DNA from: a virus
DNA length: 64,000 nt
IMG/VR virus record: IMGVR_UViG_3300022074_000021
Span: 1 to 64,000 of that record
Direction: 5' to 3' (one strand)
In this document: positions 10,401 to 19,415 of the stretch, one piece after another
Layout: the number at the start of each line of letters is the position of its first letter
Position numbering within the stretch: position 1 is the stretch's first letter
Notes under the pieces: model-generated
Seen by the model: only the letters and a program-made list of their open reading frames with translations
Told to the model about the DNA's origin: nothing
Databases searched by the model: none
Program-made: the position numbers and the translations under genes

Positions 10401-11451
10401 ATGGAGTAATCGATGGAGTAACGGAAGGTGTAATCGATGGAGTAATCGATGGAGTAATCGATGGAGTAACTGATGGAGTAACAGAAGGTGTTACAGAGCT
10501 TGTAGGTGTTATACTCGGAGTAATAGAAGGTGTTACTGTTGGAGTAACAGAAGGTGTTACAGAGCTTGTAGGTGTTATACTCGGAGTAATAGAAGGTGTT
10601 ACTGTTGGAGTAACAGAAGGTGTTACAGAGCTTGTAGGAGTAATCGATGGAGTAATCGATGGAGTAACTGATGGAGTAACAGAAGGTGTTACAGAGCTTG
10701 TAGGAGTAATCGATGGAGTAATCGATGGAGTAATCGATGGAGTAACTGATGGTGTTACAGAGCTTGTAGGTGTAACAGAAGGTGTTATAGAAGGTGTAAT
10801 CGATGGAGTAACAGAAGGTGTAACAGAGCTTGTAGGTGTAATCGATGGAGTAATCGATGGAGTAATCGATGGTGTTACAGAGCTTGTAGGTGTTATACTC
10901 GGAGTTACTGACGGTGTTACAGAAGGTGTTACAGAGCTTGTAGGTGTAATCGATGGAGTAATCGATGGAGTAACTGATGGTGTTACAGAGCTTGTGGGTG
11001 TAATCGATGGAGTAATTGATGGAGTAATCGATGGTGTTACTGAGCTTGTAGGTGTAATCGATGGAGTAATCGATGGAGTAACTGATGGTGTTACAGAGCT
11101 TGTGGGTGTAATCGATGGAGTAATTGATGGAGTAATCGATGGTGTTACTGAGCTTGTAGGAGTTATACTCGGAGTAATCGATGGGGTAACACTAGGTGTT
11201 ACTGAGCTTGTAGGAGTTATACTCGGAGTAATCGATGGGGTAACACTAGGTGTTACTGAGCTTGTAGGAGTTATACTCGGAGTAGCAGAAGGTGTTGCTG
11301 ATGGAGTAGCAGAAGGTGTTGCTGATGGAGTAGCTGAACTACTAGGACAAGGGGAAGGTGAAGATGAAGATGAACAACCAGAAGGAGTTTTCGACGGCGT
11401 TACAGTCGGCGTTGGAGTAGCAGAAGGTGAAGATGAACTCGAACTAGACAT
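4402..11451 (-). CDS. Giant Ser/Thr/Pro-repeat adhesin-like protein with C-terminal beta-propeller, 2349 aa
   Basis: This is probably a very long virion fibre or surface adhesin. Residues 1 to about 1690 are almost entirely S-[V/I]-T-P tetrapeptides broken by TSSVTP, after a Ser-rich start containing CPSSSAT. Residues about 1695-1817 form a non-repetitive domain with DTGFIG and PDGYP motifs, also present in the 879-aa neighbour. A second Ser/Pro repeat stretch runs to about 1959. The C-terminus has seven copies of a G-x4-[D/N]-G-x-[I/V]-Y-x2-P motif, as expected for a seven-bladed propeller, and the same motif recurs in the protein at 35135-36562. No signal peptide is seen. The gene follows the 879-aa gene by 29 nt. 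The repeat shaft could be glycosylated, but that is speculation. Confidence 0.8.
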   Translation of the reverse strand: MSSSSSSSPSATPTPTVTPSKTPSGCSSSSSPSPCPSSSATPSATPSATPSATPSATPSITPTSSVTPSVTPSITPSITPTSSVTPSVTPSITPSITPTSSVTPSITPSITPSITPTSSVTPSVTPSITPSITPTSSVTPSITPSITPSITPTSSVTPSVTPSITPSITPTSSVTPSVTPSVTPSITPTSSVTPSITPSITPSITPTSSVTPSVTPSITPSITPSVTPTSSVTPSVTPSITPSITPSITPTSSVTPSVTPSVTPSITPSITPTSSVTPSVTPTVTPSITPSITPTSSVTPSVTPTVTPSITPSITPTSSVTPSVTPSVTPSITPSITPSITPSVTPSITPSITPTSSVTPSVTPSVTPSITPTSSVTPSITPSITPTSSVTPSVTPSVTPSASTSPPPSPPPSPPSSPTPSVTPTTTVTPSITPSITPSVTPSVTPSITPSSSVTPSITPTSSVTPSVTQSPPPSPPPSLSITPSITPSITPTSSVTPSITPTLSITSSITPSVTPSITPSVTPSITPSSSVTPSITPSVTPSITPSVTPTSSVTPSVTPSVTPSITPTSSVTPSVTPSITPSVTPSITPTSSVTPSVTSSITPSITPSVTPTSSVTPSVTPSITPTPSITPSVTPSITPSVTPTSSVTPSVTPSVTPSITPSVTPSITPSITSSITPSITPTSSVTPSITPSITPSVTPTSSVTPSVTPSVTPSITPSVTPTSSVTPSITPSITPSITPSITPTSSVTPSVTPSITPSITPSVTPTSSVTPSVTPSVTPSITPSITPTSSVTPSITPSITPSITPSITPTSSVTPSVTPSVTPSITPTSSVTPSITPSITPSITPTSSVTPSVTPSITSSVTPSVTPSITSSPGASPSTTPSVTPSITLSVTPSVTPSVTPSVTPSVTPTSSVTPSVTPSVTPTPSVTPSITPSITPSITPSVTPSTTITPSVTPSVTPSVTPTPSVTPSITPSITPSITPSVTPSTTITPSVTPSISVSITPSVTPSVTPTPSVTPSITSSVTPSVTPSITPTSSVTPSVTSSITPSITPSITSSVTPSITPTSSVTPSVTPSITPSITPSITPSITPSVTLSVTASVTPTSSVTPSVTPSVTPTSSVTPSVTPSITPSITPTSSVTPSITPSVTPSITQSITPSVTLSVTPSVTPTSSVTPSVTPSVTPSITPTSSVTPSVTPSITPSITPSITSSVTPSVTPSITPTSSVTPSVTPSITPSITPSITPSITLSVTPSVTPTSSVTPSVTPTISVTPSNTPPTSPPASVTPSVTPSVTPSITPTISVTPSVTPTSSVTPSVTPSVTPSVTPSITPSITPSITPTSSVTPSVTPSVTPSVTPSITPSITPSITPTSSVTPSVTSSVTPSITPTSSVTPSVTPSITPSITPSITPTSSVTPSVTPSVTSSVTPSITPSITPSITPSITPSVTASITPSVTPSITTSISVTPSVTPSITPSITPSVTPTSSVTPSVTPSITPSITLSITPSITPTSSVTPSVTSSITPSVTPSVSPTQSATPSITPSVTQTPGASTSTTPSITPTPSVTPSVTPSITPTSSVTPSVTPTSSVTPSVTPSITPSVTPSITPSITPSITLSVTPSVTPTSSATPSITPSITPTSSVTPSITPSITPSVTPSITPSVTLSVTPSVTPTSSVTPSVTPSVTPSITPSITLSVTPSVTPTTAVERDITFRYNVCEGSPDRFIVTYKKVVIIDTGFIGSEEYTHGGHKRKQFITALLKRNIDYSGLSLSPDGYPTIDTSLAGSITVRLNCPNTRDAYVTVENPLDELPCWFYTLECPVRVVPLSPSVSSTPSVTPSITTTPVPSVSVTPSVTPNNIPVSPSVSSTPSITPSISNTPVPSVSVTPSVTPNNIPVSPSVSPTSSVSVTPSISNTPVPSLLVTPSTTPNIILPSPSVSPTSSVSVTPVVSNTPVPSVSVTPSATPPANPGPTNYRFIGNDLSVGVNIMYRGAIQGNDGLLYLVPYASNYVTVTNLSDESQDQYDITSFGNSGLAKYIGGAMAPNGKIYLGPQQADAPLIINTTQTPPTFSEVTGFASGINLQCRGPAYYNNRVYIPSYKSGNYVWLVVNTNTDSKEASIIRPTPPRTDAIFITRFNYAVEGSGTAIKHYDSLEGGVAGNNGKIYGMPLGASRINIVDTTTGISTWGADYITGNAPIDNDLFSTAPGGMLQTKTYFNKYKYGALAGNGCIYAHGHRARSILKIDTSNDSATEIPYPQAIIDAMLNGGSESDADTAKAASFGSVLGGDGKVYSNPWNIPYIIWINPVNDSIGFQDITSTLSNSGATNGWYTLGTSIGNNIYLGPGIADKILEIELAGGSA
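6380..11340 (-). repeat. Roughly 5-kb array of 12-bp units
   Basis: The DNA is built of degenerate 12-bp units, such as GGAGTAATCGAT and GGTGTTACTGAT on the plus strand, each encoding one S-[V/I]-T-P tetrapeptide. They are grouped into longer higher-order blocks separated by the TSSVTP element. Long open frames on the opposite strand are a by-product of the same period. Confidence 0.9.
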
Positions 11452-11480
11452 ATTTCACTAGAGTGTAGCGGTGCTGGTTA

Positions 11481-14120
11481 TTAAGATGGAGACGGAGTCG
11501 GGGTCGGAGTCGGAGTCGGAGTTGAAGTTGGGGCCGGCACATCCATAATTAGGACATCAATAAAAGGCCCGTTACCGTTAATCTGTACTCTCATAGTCTC
11601 AGTACCTTCAGTTATACCATCTTCAAGAGCAGAAAAGATTCTTGCTGCAACATTATTGTTAATTGTAAAGTTGCCTGATGAAGCCTGAGCTATATCACCC
11701 GAACTAATACCACTTACTACATACGGTACGTTTGTTCCATCAGCAAGGTTTGTTGTATTAAGGGTAATAACAACGTTGGCACCTTCATATATAATATCGT
11801 AATTACGACTAAGTGTATATGTTATTGGTGCTGGTGGAGATGGAGCGGGAGTAGCAGAAGGTGTTATTGATGGCGTAGCTGACGGGGATGGAGCTGCTGG
11901 TGTAACTGATGGATTTACACTAGGAGTTGCACTTGGAGTTGCACTTGGAGTAACACTCGTTGTAGGAGTAATTGATGGTGTAATACTAGTAGTGACAGAA
12001 GGTGTAACACTAGTAGTAATAGATGGAGTAACTGAAGCTGCAACCGGTGGTGATGCAACAGGAGAAGCTGATGGAGTTACACTTGGAGTTACACTTGGAG
12101 TTGCACTTGGAGTAACACTCGTTGTAGGAGTAATTGATGGTGTAATACTAGTAGTGACAGAAGGTGTAACACTAGTAGTAATAGATGGCGTTACCGATAG
12201 TGTTACCGGTGGTGATGGATTGGGAGAAGCTGATGGAGTTACACTTGGAGTTACACTTGGGGTTACACTAGGAGTAACGCTCGATGTAGGAGTAATTGAT
12301 GGTGTAATGCTAGTAGTGACAGAAGGCGTAACAGAAAGTGTAACAGATGGTGTAACAGATGGTGTAACAGATGGTGTAGGTGTTGTAGACGTAGTAACAG
12401 ATGGTGTAGGTGTTGTAGACGTAGTAACAGATGGTGTAGGTGTTGTAGACGTAGTAACAGATGGTGTAGGTGTTGTAGACGTAGTAACAGATGGTGTAAT
12501 TGACGAGGATACTGATGGAGATGCAAACGGTGTAAGTGTAACACTAGGTGTAGGTGTTATAGACGGGGTAATTGTTATAGATGGTGTTACAGAAGGAGTA
12601 ACACTGGCTGTATGTGTTATAGACGGGGTAATTGTTATAGATGGTGTTACAGAAGGAGTAACACTGGCAGCGGGGGTGGTAGTAGGGGTAGGAGTAGGTG
12701 TAGCAAACGGTGTAGGTGTTATAGACGGGGTAATTGTTATAGATGGTGTTACAGAAGGAGTAACAGCTATAGAGCATTCAGGGAATGGGTTAATAGGGCT
12801 AAGTATAACTCGTCGAAGTTGTTCAAATCTACGAGAAACATCACATAAATATTCATCAGTTATTCCACATGATAGCGTATAAAACGGACATCCAACAAAT
12901 ACTTCCCAGTCAGTTGTGGATAAGGGTGAGTATACAGTAGCTAGAAGTCGTGATGTATCTGTGTCTTTATAGATAGAGCTTGTCCCCGTGGTCAAAGTAC
13001 TAACCACGTATGGATATCCATCTGGTGCGAGATTAATTAACGGGTAATTTGCATATTTTAAAGAATCTTGTAGTCCGGAAGTAAAGCGGCTTCTTAAAGC
13101 ACCACCGTAATTCCAAGTTTCATTACCCACAAAGCCAGTATCTAATCGAATAATATCATCATATGTATAAACAAACCGGTATGGGTATAAAGGAGTGCTC
13201 CATTTTAGATCGATATCCCCAATATAGGCGGACATTCCGTATAAAATAGAAGTTTCAAATATTCCAGGGTAGCTAGTACCCAGAGTTGATAAATCACAAG
13301 TATTATCAGGGCATCCGAGATTTGGCTCCATTCCTAAAAACGGTAATCTAGGTCTATCTTCTGAAATTGGTAGTTCTTGAGGTACTGATCCAGATGTTAC
13401 GTTATTAATAGCAAATGCTGTTAATGGAGTAAACGCAAAGTTACCTTCTACCGTTTCTTTTTGATTACCTTCAACGTGAAACCCAGTTGTAACGATTGTA
13501 CCATTAGTATTCGAACCGGTAAGAGGCTTAACAAAGGATATCCCTGGGCGATATCGTGAATTAGAATAGACATCAATACTGGAAAGTTCTTGCGTAAGTA
13601 AATGAGTGTAGAAGGTATCAGACTCAGACTTGTAGTCAACAACAACCTTACGACCATAGTTACCAAGCCGTGCACGTACAGTTTTCTTACCTGGACTAAT
13701 TAATTCAAAAGCACTAATCGCTTGAGTTGCAATTATATCGAGATTTTGATCTCTTATCGTAATACTATTAGGTTCATAACTTCTACCTGACCGCGTAGCG
13801 CCGTCTATATATGTAAGTTCTGATGCAAAAACTCCTAGACTATCAAATCCAATACCTAGTATAGGTTTGTTTAAAGGCTGAGAAGATAAAGATGCACTAA
13901 GGAGAGTATTTCCAGAGAACCCAAGATCAGGTCCAACACCTCCACCACTTAACGGAAAACTTGCATCTTGCAAAAACATGCAATATCCAATTTCATCACC
14001 AGACGAGAAGTTACTTAGTTCATAAGTGAATGACCAAGTAATATCATATTGAGGTGACATGCCTTCCTCGAATATCTGCACTGCAACAGCTGAGAGTGGA
14101 AGGTCTGTAGGATAATCCAT
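11481..14120 (-). CDS. Lectin-like, repeat and Calx-beta virion protein, 879 aa
   Basis: This is a probable tail-fibre or adhesin subunit. Residues 1 to about 240 resemble an L-type-lectin-like beta sandwich (YCMFLQDASFPLSGGGVGP, then LGIGFDSLGVF). Residues about 310-440 hold the DTGFVG and PDGYP module shared with the 2349-aa protein. Residues about 447-763 are Ser/Thr/Pro repeats of the same S-[V/I]-T-P type, and about 767-862 look like a Calx-beta domain (EGANVVITLNT, then DGITEGTETM). The tail is TPTPTP. A late box stands 5 nt before the ATG. Two tandem TAA stops end the frame, so it is not simply split from the downstream giant gene. The lectin and Calx-beta calls are by pattern and less certain than the architecture. 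Confidence 0.75.
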   Translation of the reverse strand: MDYPTDLPLSAVAVQIFEEGMSPQYDITWSFTYELSNFSSGDEIGYCMFLQDASFPLSGGGVGPDLGFSGNTLLSASLSSQPLNKPILGIGFDSLGVFASELTYIDGATRSGRSYEPNSITIRDQNLDIIATQAISAFELISPGKKTVRARLGNYGRKVVVDYKSESDTFYTHLLTQELSSIDVYSNSRYRPGISFVKPLTGSNTNGTIVTTGFHVEGNQKETVEGNFAFTPLTAFAINNVTSGSVPQELPISEDRPRLPFLGMEPNLGCPDNTCDLSTLGTSYPGIFETSILYGMSAYIGDIDLKWSTPLYPYRFVYTYDDIIRLDTGFVGNETWNYGGALRSRFTSGLQDSLKYANYPLINLAPDGYPYVVSTLTTGTSSIYKDTDTSRLLATVYSPLSTTDWEVFVGCPFYTLSCGITDEYLCDVSRRFEQLRRVILSPINPFPECSIAVTPSVTPSITITPSITPTPFATPTPTPTTTPAASVTPSVTPSITITPSITHTASVTPSVTPSITITPSITPTPSVTLTPFASPSVSSSITPSVTTSTTPTPSVTTSTTPTPSVTTSTTPTPSVTTSTTPTPSVTPSVTPSVTLSVTPSVTTSITPSITPTSSVTPSVTPSVTPSVTPSASPNPSPPVTLSVTPSITTSVTPSVTTSITPSITPTTSVTPSATPSVTPSVTPSASPVASPPVAASVTPSITTSVTPSVTTSITPSITPTTSVTPSATPSATPSVNPSVTPAAPSPSATPSITPSATPAPSPPAPITYTLSRNYDIIYEGANVVITLNTTNLADGTNVPYVVSGISSGDIAQASSGNFTINNNVAARIFSALEDGITEGTETMRVQINGNGPFIDVLIMDVPAPTSTPTPTPTPTPSPS
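11870..12780 (-). repeat. Second Ser/Thr/Pro-coding repeat array
   Basis: This is the same kind of 12-bp coding repeat as in the giant gene, with larger near-identical blocks. One is a 39-bp unit repeated four times around 12370-12490 (encoding TPTPSVTTST), and another is a block of roughly 70 bp near 12545-12665. Recombination between the two arrays is possible. Confidence 0.85.
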
Positions 14121-14125
14121 ACAGA

Positions 14126-14133
14126 TATTTAAT
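14126..14133 (-). promoter_or_regulatory. Late promoter, ATTAAATA
   Basis: The late box ends 5 nt before the ATG at 14120 and should drive the two repeat-protein genes. Confidence 0.7.
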
Positions 14134-14175
14134 CTGATAATCTAAATTTCAAGTAAGTATAAATATAATTAACTA

Positions 14176-15771
14176 TTACATCCCCCATTCAAACTTGACT
14201 ATACCAGGTGCAGTGGCCTCATATGATCCACCAACACTATGATTTGAAGCCCCAGGAGATCCGGCACCTCCCCAAAATGACGGATTACCATTTACTTCTT
14301 CATCACCAGAACTAGTATCCATACCACCCCAAGCTCCAGAAAGAATATGCACAGAAACAACATGAGGATCATTAGGTAAGAATGAACCATTATTAGCGGT
14401 AAGTCCATCAGCCCAAGAGTCTTGTGCGGGAGCAATAGCGCCAATTGAACGGGCTAGCTCAGTACCACCAATAGAAATATATGAAGGTTGCCCATTTGTT
14501 CTAGCAGTAGTACGACCAGCTCCAACCGTGTAACTAATAGAAGTACCTATAGGAGCAGAAAGGATACCATATATAGTTGCAGCGGCTCCACCAGCAACAG
14601 AACCACCAGTTGCACCGGATCCAGTTACCCAAAACTTTGTATAAGTGGCTTTTGTGGTATAAGTGCCGGAACCAGCAGTGTCATAAGCTACTAGACCAGG
14701 CATAGGTAATCCTATTTCAATATCATTATTAAGAAGAGAGAAAGCTGTACTAGTAACGTTAGATCCATTAGAAGAAGCAGTTAATCCATTTGTAACAGTA
14801 ACATTGGATGTTGATACTACATCAGGCAATGCTTTAATAAAGAAGTTAACAGCTTTAGCGCTAACGCTACTTGTACCGGTACCTAAATGATATACGGTAC
14901 CACCTGCTGGATTACTATTTGCACCGTATAACACAGTACTTGCATAATTAGGTAAATTAAAATTAGTATCATTACCACCATATTGTGCACCAATTACACC
15001 AGAAAGAACTCTATAATCTGTACCAGCTAGTTGTTGACCATTACATAGCAACCAACCAGTAGGCATACTTGTTCCCGTAACAGTTTGAACGACTGTACCG
15101 ACCGGTACCGCGGAAGATGAAGAATTAAAAAATACAGTAGTAGAAGACTGTGGCGATGCCCATTTAAGATTTCCGAGACTATCGACGTTAAGAAAGCTAT
15201 TTGCTCCTCCTAATCCACCAGTTGGAAACGAATAGTCAACATTATTAATATTAAGTTTCTGTGGTAAATGTAGGTGACTAGTATTAAATGCTGTAATCCT
15301 ATTCGATTTTATTTGTGTACTACTTAAGGAAATCTGACCACTTACAAGCTCAATTGAATTACCTGTAAGTTCGTTTGAACCACTTAAATGTTGAGATGAT
15401 AGAGTACCTACTGAAATAGTTCCTAATGTATCATTTACGATAATTGAATCATTAGCCGCTACAAAAATTTGAGCAATCTTATTCCAACCTGTAGCTGTTT
15501 TAACATATAATATATTGTTTGTTGTATTATAAGCTATATCTCCTACAGCTCCTTCAACCAAGGCTGTATGATCAGCAACAGATCCTAAAAACTTATTACC
15601 TGTAATAAGACCACCTTGTGTTGAACCATCACCGATATACAACCGTTTACTATCTGTTGTATATCCTAATTCACCTTGATCAAGGGTTATATTTTGACGA
15701 TCAGCATTATCTCCACGACGAACGAGAAGTTTAAGAAGAGTATTTTCGAGAATTTCGATTTTTTTAGCCAT
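14176..15771 (-). CDS. Tail fibre protein with collar domain, 531 aa
   Basis: The N-terminus (LLVRRGDNADRQ, QGELGYTTD, LYIGDG) is the short module common at the start of phage fibre proteins and shared with the next upstream gene. A phage tail collar-type segment follows at about residues 215-275 (VGTVVQTVTGTSMPTGWLLC, then NLPNYA). The C-terminal part from about 370 is Gly/Ser-rich, as in fibre tips. It is probably a trimeric host-recognition fibre. The gene is preceded by only 5 nt after the stop of the 337-aa gene, so it belongs to the same operon. There is no independent late box. Confidence 0.8.
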   Translation of the reverse strand: MAKKIEILENTLLKLLVRRGDNADRQNITLDQGELGYTTDSKRLYIGDGSTQGGLITGNKFLGSVADHTALVEGAVGDIAYNTTNNILYVKTATGWNKIAQIFVAANDSIIVNDTLGTISVGTLSSQHLSGSNELTGNSIELVSGQISLSSTQIKSNRITAFNTSHLHLPQKLNINNVDYSFPTGGLGGANSFLNVDSLGNLKWASPQSSTTVFFNSSSSAVPVGTVVQTVTGTSMPTGWLLCNGQQLAGTDYRVLSGVIGAQYGGNDTNFNLPNYASTVLYGANSNPAGGTVYHLGTGTSSVSAKAVNFFIKALPDVVSTSNVTVTNGLTASSNGSNVTSTAFSLLNNDIEIGLPMPGLVAYDTAGSGTYTTKATYTKFWVTGSGATGGSVAGGAAATIYGILSAPIGTSISYTVGAGRTTARTNGQPSYISIGGTELARSIGAIAPAQDSWADGLTANNGSFLPNDPHVVSVHILSGAWGGMDTSSGDEEVNGNPSFWGGAGSPGASNHSVGGSYEATAPGIVKFEWGM

Positions 15772-15776
15772 GATTT

Positions 15777-16790
15777 TTAGAATTTAAATACTGGGATTGC
15801 GAAGTTACCATCTGCACCGGATGCAATTTGAATGAAACCTGCGGAAGATAGAGCAATGGCCACGGCGGATGTTTGATTACTATTAGCTGATAAAGCATTA
15901 ATAACTGTTTCCCCTGTAGCCCCTGGTCTTGCTGCATTTAGCGATCCAAAGAAGATTTGCTCGTTACCGGTTCCGTCAGTTCCAGAAAGATTTTGTTGAA
16001 CTGCATTAGTTGATGAAGTAATACGACCAGTTGAATCAAATACAGAAGTAAAAAGCGGTTGAGCCGTGCCACCGCCTATAGTTTCAAGAGCAATTGTAGA
16101 ACCGCTTTTTTCAAGACCTGTTCCAAGTGCAGCTGATTGAATAGCATTACCATCAACGGTATTTGTACCTGCAGCAGCAAAGTCAAGCTTACCACCCGTA
16201 AAAGTAAATGCATTAGTAACATCAACACCAATTGCATCACCCGCACCCCCACTAAGGCCTAATCCAATATCCCCAGCACTAATATTAACATGAGATGTTT
16301 CAAGCTCACCGTTCGCATTAATCGTAATAGAGGAATTATCAATTCTTGCTGATAATCCGGTTGATCCATAGGCAAGGCCTCCGCTAAGATCAACAACATT
16401 ACTACTTAATTGAGCAATACCAACACCATTGTTAGAAATATGAAGATTATTGCCAGCAGTATATTCTAAAGTTAGATCATCTGGTCTTGTTCCTATAAAC
16501 GCCCATGATGTTAAATTAGCAGCATATGTGCCGGATAGTTGATATAATAAGTTATCCTCATAAACTAGATCTCCATTAACAGCCTCAGTAAGGTCAGTTC
16601 TGGTACCAACATACATCGGAGTATGTATAACATTACTTATATTATTACCTCCTACAGTAAACCCATCACCAACCCAAACGCGTTTAGCATCAGTTGTATA
16701 CCCGAGTTCACCTTGTTCGAGAGTTACTGCCTTGCGTTGAGCATCAGTACCTCTTCTTAGTTTTAATTTTACTATTTCAATATCTGGCAT
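15777..16790 (-). CDS. Tail fibre protein, 337 aa
   Basis: The N-terminal module (KLKLRRGTDAQRK, LEQGELGYTTDAKR, VWVGDG) is a paralogue of that in the 531-aa neighbour. The rest is beta-rich, with Ser/Thr/Asn/Gly repeats typical of fibre shafts (NNGVGIAQLSSNVVDLSGG). No collar motif is evident here. It lies 12 nt after the collar protein gene. It is probably a fibre subunit made together with its neighbours. Which of the fibres binds the receptor cannot be told. Confidence 0.75.
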   Translation of the reverse strand: MPDIEIVKLKLRRGTDAQRKAVTLEQGELGYTTDAKRVWVGDGFTVGGNNISNVIHTPMYVGTRTDLTEAVNGDLVYEDNLLYQLSGTYAANLTSWAFIGTRPDDLTLEYTAGNNLHISNNGVGIAQLSSNVVDLSGGLAYGSTGLSARIDNSSITINANGELETSHVNISAGDIGLGLSGGAGDAIGVDVTNAFTFTGGKLDFAAAGTNTVDGNAIQSAALGTGLEKSGSTIALETIGGGTAQPLFTSVFDSTGRITSSTNAVQQNLSGTDGTGNEQIFFGSLNAARPGATGETVINALSANSNQTSAVAIALSSAGFIQIASGADGNFAIPVFKF

Positions 16791-16802
16791 TATTTTAAAA
16801 TG

Positions 16803-17414
16803 TTAAGCTGTTCTTTGCCATACATACATACCGAATGTTGGCGGAATATTATTATGTGATTGATTACCACCTGTATTATCCGGTAGTAGGGGAGTTGCTT
16901 GTGGTCTAGATGGATTACCATGATCGGCATAGTAGCCTACGTTAGGATCATTTCCTAACCTCGAGGAGTTCTTAATAGGGTGAGTATGTTCTGGTAGTTC
17001 GGTAACTGTTAGTTGATGCTTATACTCCCCAGTTGTATCAACATCACCAGCTGCAACTGTATGGGTATCGCTACTATTATCAGTACCTTGACCAACTCCT
17101 GCTATGAACTTTCCTTTAGATACTTGTAGCCAAGTTGTACCGGTAAATCGATCACCTGGATTAGTATTGTCAATAGAAAAAATAACTGAACCAACTGGGT
17201 AAATTGTATCAGCAATCGCGGCTTTAAAATTGCTACCAAGTGCACCATCTACATCAATTCCTTGACCTGCTCTTCCTAAACTAAGTGCACTTTTATTACC
17301 AAATCCGTCATAAATATCTTCTTGCCCGGACGCTGGTAGAGCCTCACCTTTAGCATGAAGCACACCGACATATGTTTCGGAAATGTTGGTGTTTGTTAAT
17401 GATTCACTTGCCAT
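16803..17414 (-). CDS. Phage tail collar-domain fibre/baseplate protein, 203 aa
   Basis: The collar-like core runs from PVGSVIFSIDNTNPGDRF through TWLQVSKGKFIAGVGQG and ends in the typical HNNIPPTFGMYVWQRTA. The His-rich LTVTELPEHTHP motif is characteristic of short fibre and collar proteins. The start is set at ATG 17414 because a CATAAATA late box lies exactly 5 nt upstream. An upstream in-frame TTG at 17447 would place the promoter inside the gene. It is the first gene of a fibre operon running leftward to 14176. Confidence 0.82.
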   Translation of the reverse strand: MASESLTNTNISETYVGVLHAKGEALPASGQEDIYDGFGNKSALSLGRAGQGIDVDGALGSNFKAAIADTIYPVGSVIFSIDNTNPGDRFTGTTWLQVSKGKFIAGVGQGTDNSSDTHTVAAGDVDTTGEYKHQLTVTELPEHTHPIKNSSRLGNDPNVGYYADHGNPSRPQATPLLPDNTGGNQSHNNIPPTFGMYVWQRTA

Positions 17415-17419
17415 ACATA

Positions 17420-17427
17420 TATTTATG
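17420..17427 (-). promoter_or_regulatory. Late promoter, CATAAATA
   Basis: The box ends 5 nt before ATG 17414 and decides that start over a longer reading from 17447. Confidence 0.75.
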
Positions 17428-17447
17428 GTAGTGGCAGTATTAAGCAA

Positions 17448-19412
17448 TCAAATTTCTATAATACTGCCTATAGTATATGATGGTTGTACATCAGAACTTA
17501 TATCAGGCTCAACCAAATTAACTAATTTTTCTTGTACCTCATGTACCAGTTTAAAACATCTATTTAAAACTCCGTTAAGATTTTCTTCATTACCATGAAT
17601 ATAGAAATTTTCAAGTTCATTAGTTATAAACTTACTAAAATCAACATTATAATTATAATTATCAAGCTCTAATATATCATTATTAAAAGAACCGGTAAAT
17701 CTACCTATAATATTATTCTTAAGAAGTAACACATCCTCAACTAGTTTAAATATTTCTGTATTAACTATAGATTGCTGTATAAAACTATCACTATTCAACG
17801 AAAATCCTTGACTACCATAATTAGTGTAATTAGGATCCTTTAGAACTCGCTGATAAGAACTCATAATAGGTTCATCGAAAAAGTATAATCTACCGGTAGT
17901 TAGCATAATTGTCCTATCATAGCTACTAGTAGATTGAAAAATTGAAAAACTATTGATCCGTGAATCTAGAAGACCACTTACTTGCTCAGTCTCAATTGCT
18001 TCACCAACTTGTGTACCTAGATTCCAAATAAACTCTGCTTGTGAAAAATTAATATCATTAAAATTCCACCGATTATTTATAGATACTGGATTATTAGATA
18101 TTTCCACAGTTTCATCAGTAAAATCCAAAAGATAAAGTCGCTCAGTTCTGTACCTGCCAACAATTTTTGAAGGACGAGTTTTAAACTTTTTATATACTGT
18201 CTTATTAGTTGCAAAATACCAGTAATTACTATCTGTGCCTGAAAATGTAATATCTATTATTTCTTCTGTTTGAGCAAGTCTATCATCTAGAACTATCTCT
18301 TCTTTAAACCTAAAGTTTTCACCACTAAAACGGTATAAATATGGTATCCGAGATGTAATGTTATTTATAACTACATCTTTATAGGTTAAAATATATAGAG
18401 AATTAAAATCTGGGTCAAACCCCATTGCACCCAATGTCTCTGTATTAAAATTAATAGATGTAATACGAGTTATATAATTAAATTCCTCATCGAAAATTTT
18501 AACTACTTTGTTTCCAGAATCAAAAACCGCAACTGCATTATTAGTAACAGCTAATTTAGTGGGTCTAACAAATTTAGTCTGGCGTCTTGAGTCACCATAA
18601 CCACCTACTAACTCAATATAGTTACGTTTATTTCTAAGAGAACTATCATTATTAACATAACCAGCAATATCATAACGTAAAACAACATTATTACCAGTAT
18701 CAGAAAGATATAAATATTTTTTTGTAGAGGCAATTCCACCTAACTCTTTAAATGTTAGATTATTTTCATCTGTAGTTTCATATCCAGTAGTATCTTCTAT
18801 AACAGTTAAATCTGTGTTAGATCCAGTTAAGCATATAAGATCGGAAGAAGTACACGCAAATAACGAGAAATGATCTTCAAAATCTAAATTAGCTTGCACA
18901 GTTGCATCAACAATATAACCAAAGGCACTTAGATAATGATTATTTTCAAATCTTACATTTTCAACAAATTGAGGATTTTCAGTATTTGATGTATTAATCT
19001 GAAATGCAGATAATGTATTAGAAGAAAGAGAAGCATATCGTATAGATTCAGTATATGGTAACTTATTAGATGCTATAAAAAGTCTAGAATAAACATATGT
19101 ATTATTTTCACGTAAATTATCTAATTTAAGTTTAAATAAATCGTAATTAAAATTATCATTAAGACTGAAGGTACAGTTATCAACGGAGTTTGGTAAAGTA
19201 ATATCAGTATCACTAATAACTCGATCGGTAAAATTATTTGTAAAAAATAAATCTGTAGCAAAAGTGTTTTTAGATGTAAGTGTTTTATTGGTTATTACTT
19301 CTTTAGCAACATTATCTTTAGTTTCAACAAAACCATAAAAATCTGACCCGGTAAGAGTAAACATATTACCGGAAGTATAAACTTTTTTATATGAGGAATA
19401 ATCAATAATCAT
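17448..19412 (-). CDS. Virion structural protein with NHL-like repeats, 654 aa
   Basis: I do not recognise the N-terminal third, which is beta-rich with many Asn/Thr. Residues about 225-380 contain repeats of NHL or propeller type (KKYLYLSDTGNNVVLRYDI, then NNAVAVFDSGNKVVKIFDEE, then FNSLYILTYKDV). The C-terminus is helical. The gene is the last of a run of large tail-associated genes starting at 28465 and is separated by only 3 nt from the 1112-aa gene, so it is probably a baseplate-peripheral structural protein. Confidence 0.65.
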   Translation of the reverse strand: MIIDYSSYKKVYTSGNMFTLTGSDFYGFVETKDNVAKEVITNKTLTSKNTFATDLFFTNNFTDRVISDTDITLPNSVDNCTFSLNDNFNYDLFKLKLDNLRENNTYVYSRLFIASNKLPYTESIRYASLSSNTLSAFQINTSNTENPQFVENVRFENNHYLSAFGYIVDATVQANLDFEDHFSLFACTSSDLICLTGSNTDLTVIEDTTGYETTDENNLTFKELGGIASTKKYLYLSDTGNNVVLRYDIAGYVNNDSSLRNKRNYIELVGGYGDSRRQTKFVRPTKLAVTNNAVAVFDSGNKVVKIFDEEFNYITRITSINFNTETLGAMGFDPDFNSLYILTYKDVVINNITSRIPYLYRFSGENFRFKEEIVLDDRLAQTEEIIDITFSGTDSNYWYFATNKTVYKKFKTRPSKIVGRYRTERLYLLDFTDETVEISNNPVSINNRWNFNDINFSQAEFIWNLGTQVGEAIETEQVSGLLDSRINSFSIFQSTSSYDRTIMLTTGRLYFFDEPIMSSYQRVLKDPNYTNYGSQGFSLNSDSFIQQSIVNTEIFKLVEDVLLLKNNIIGRFTGSFNNDILELDNYNYNVDFSKFITNELENFYIHGNEENLNGVLNRCFKLVHEVQEKLVNLVEPDISSDVQPSYTIGSIIEI

Positions 19413-19415
19413 TTT

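Noticed and set aside
6380-11340. CRISPR-like periodic repeats
   Set aside because: The 12-bp units are contiguous coding repeats without unique spacers of constant length, and no cas-like genes are nearby.
7085-11461. Long plus-strand open frames (304, 584 and 429 codons) rich in [10 protein letters not shown]
   Set aside because: They are exactly antisense to the 12-bp repeats of the giant minus-strand gene, have no unique domains, and arise because the period is a multiple of three. The minus-strand frame carries recognisable flanking domains and continues through the array.
11451-11483. Possible single split gene joining the 879-aa and 2349-aa frames
   Set aside because: The two are in different frames and separated by two consecutive TAA codons and 29 nt. 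No slippery sequence was seen. They are better treated as neighbours of shared ancestry.
11992-12882. Plus-strand open frame of 296 codons
   Set aside because: It is the antisense shadow of the second Ser/Thr/Pro repeat array in the 879-aa gene, with the same GVTDGV composition.
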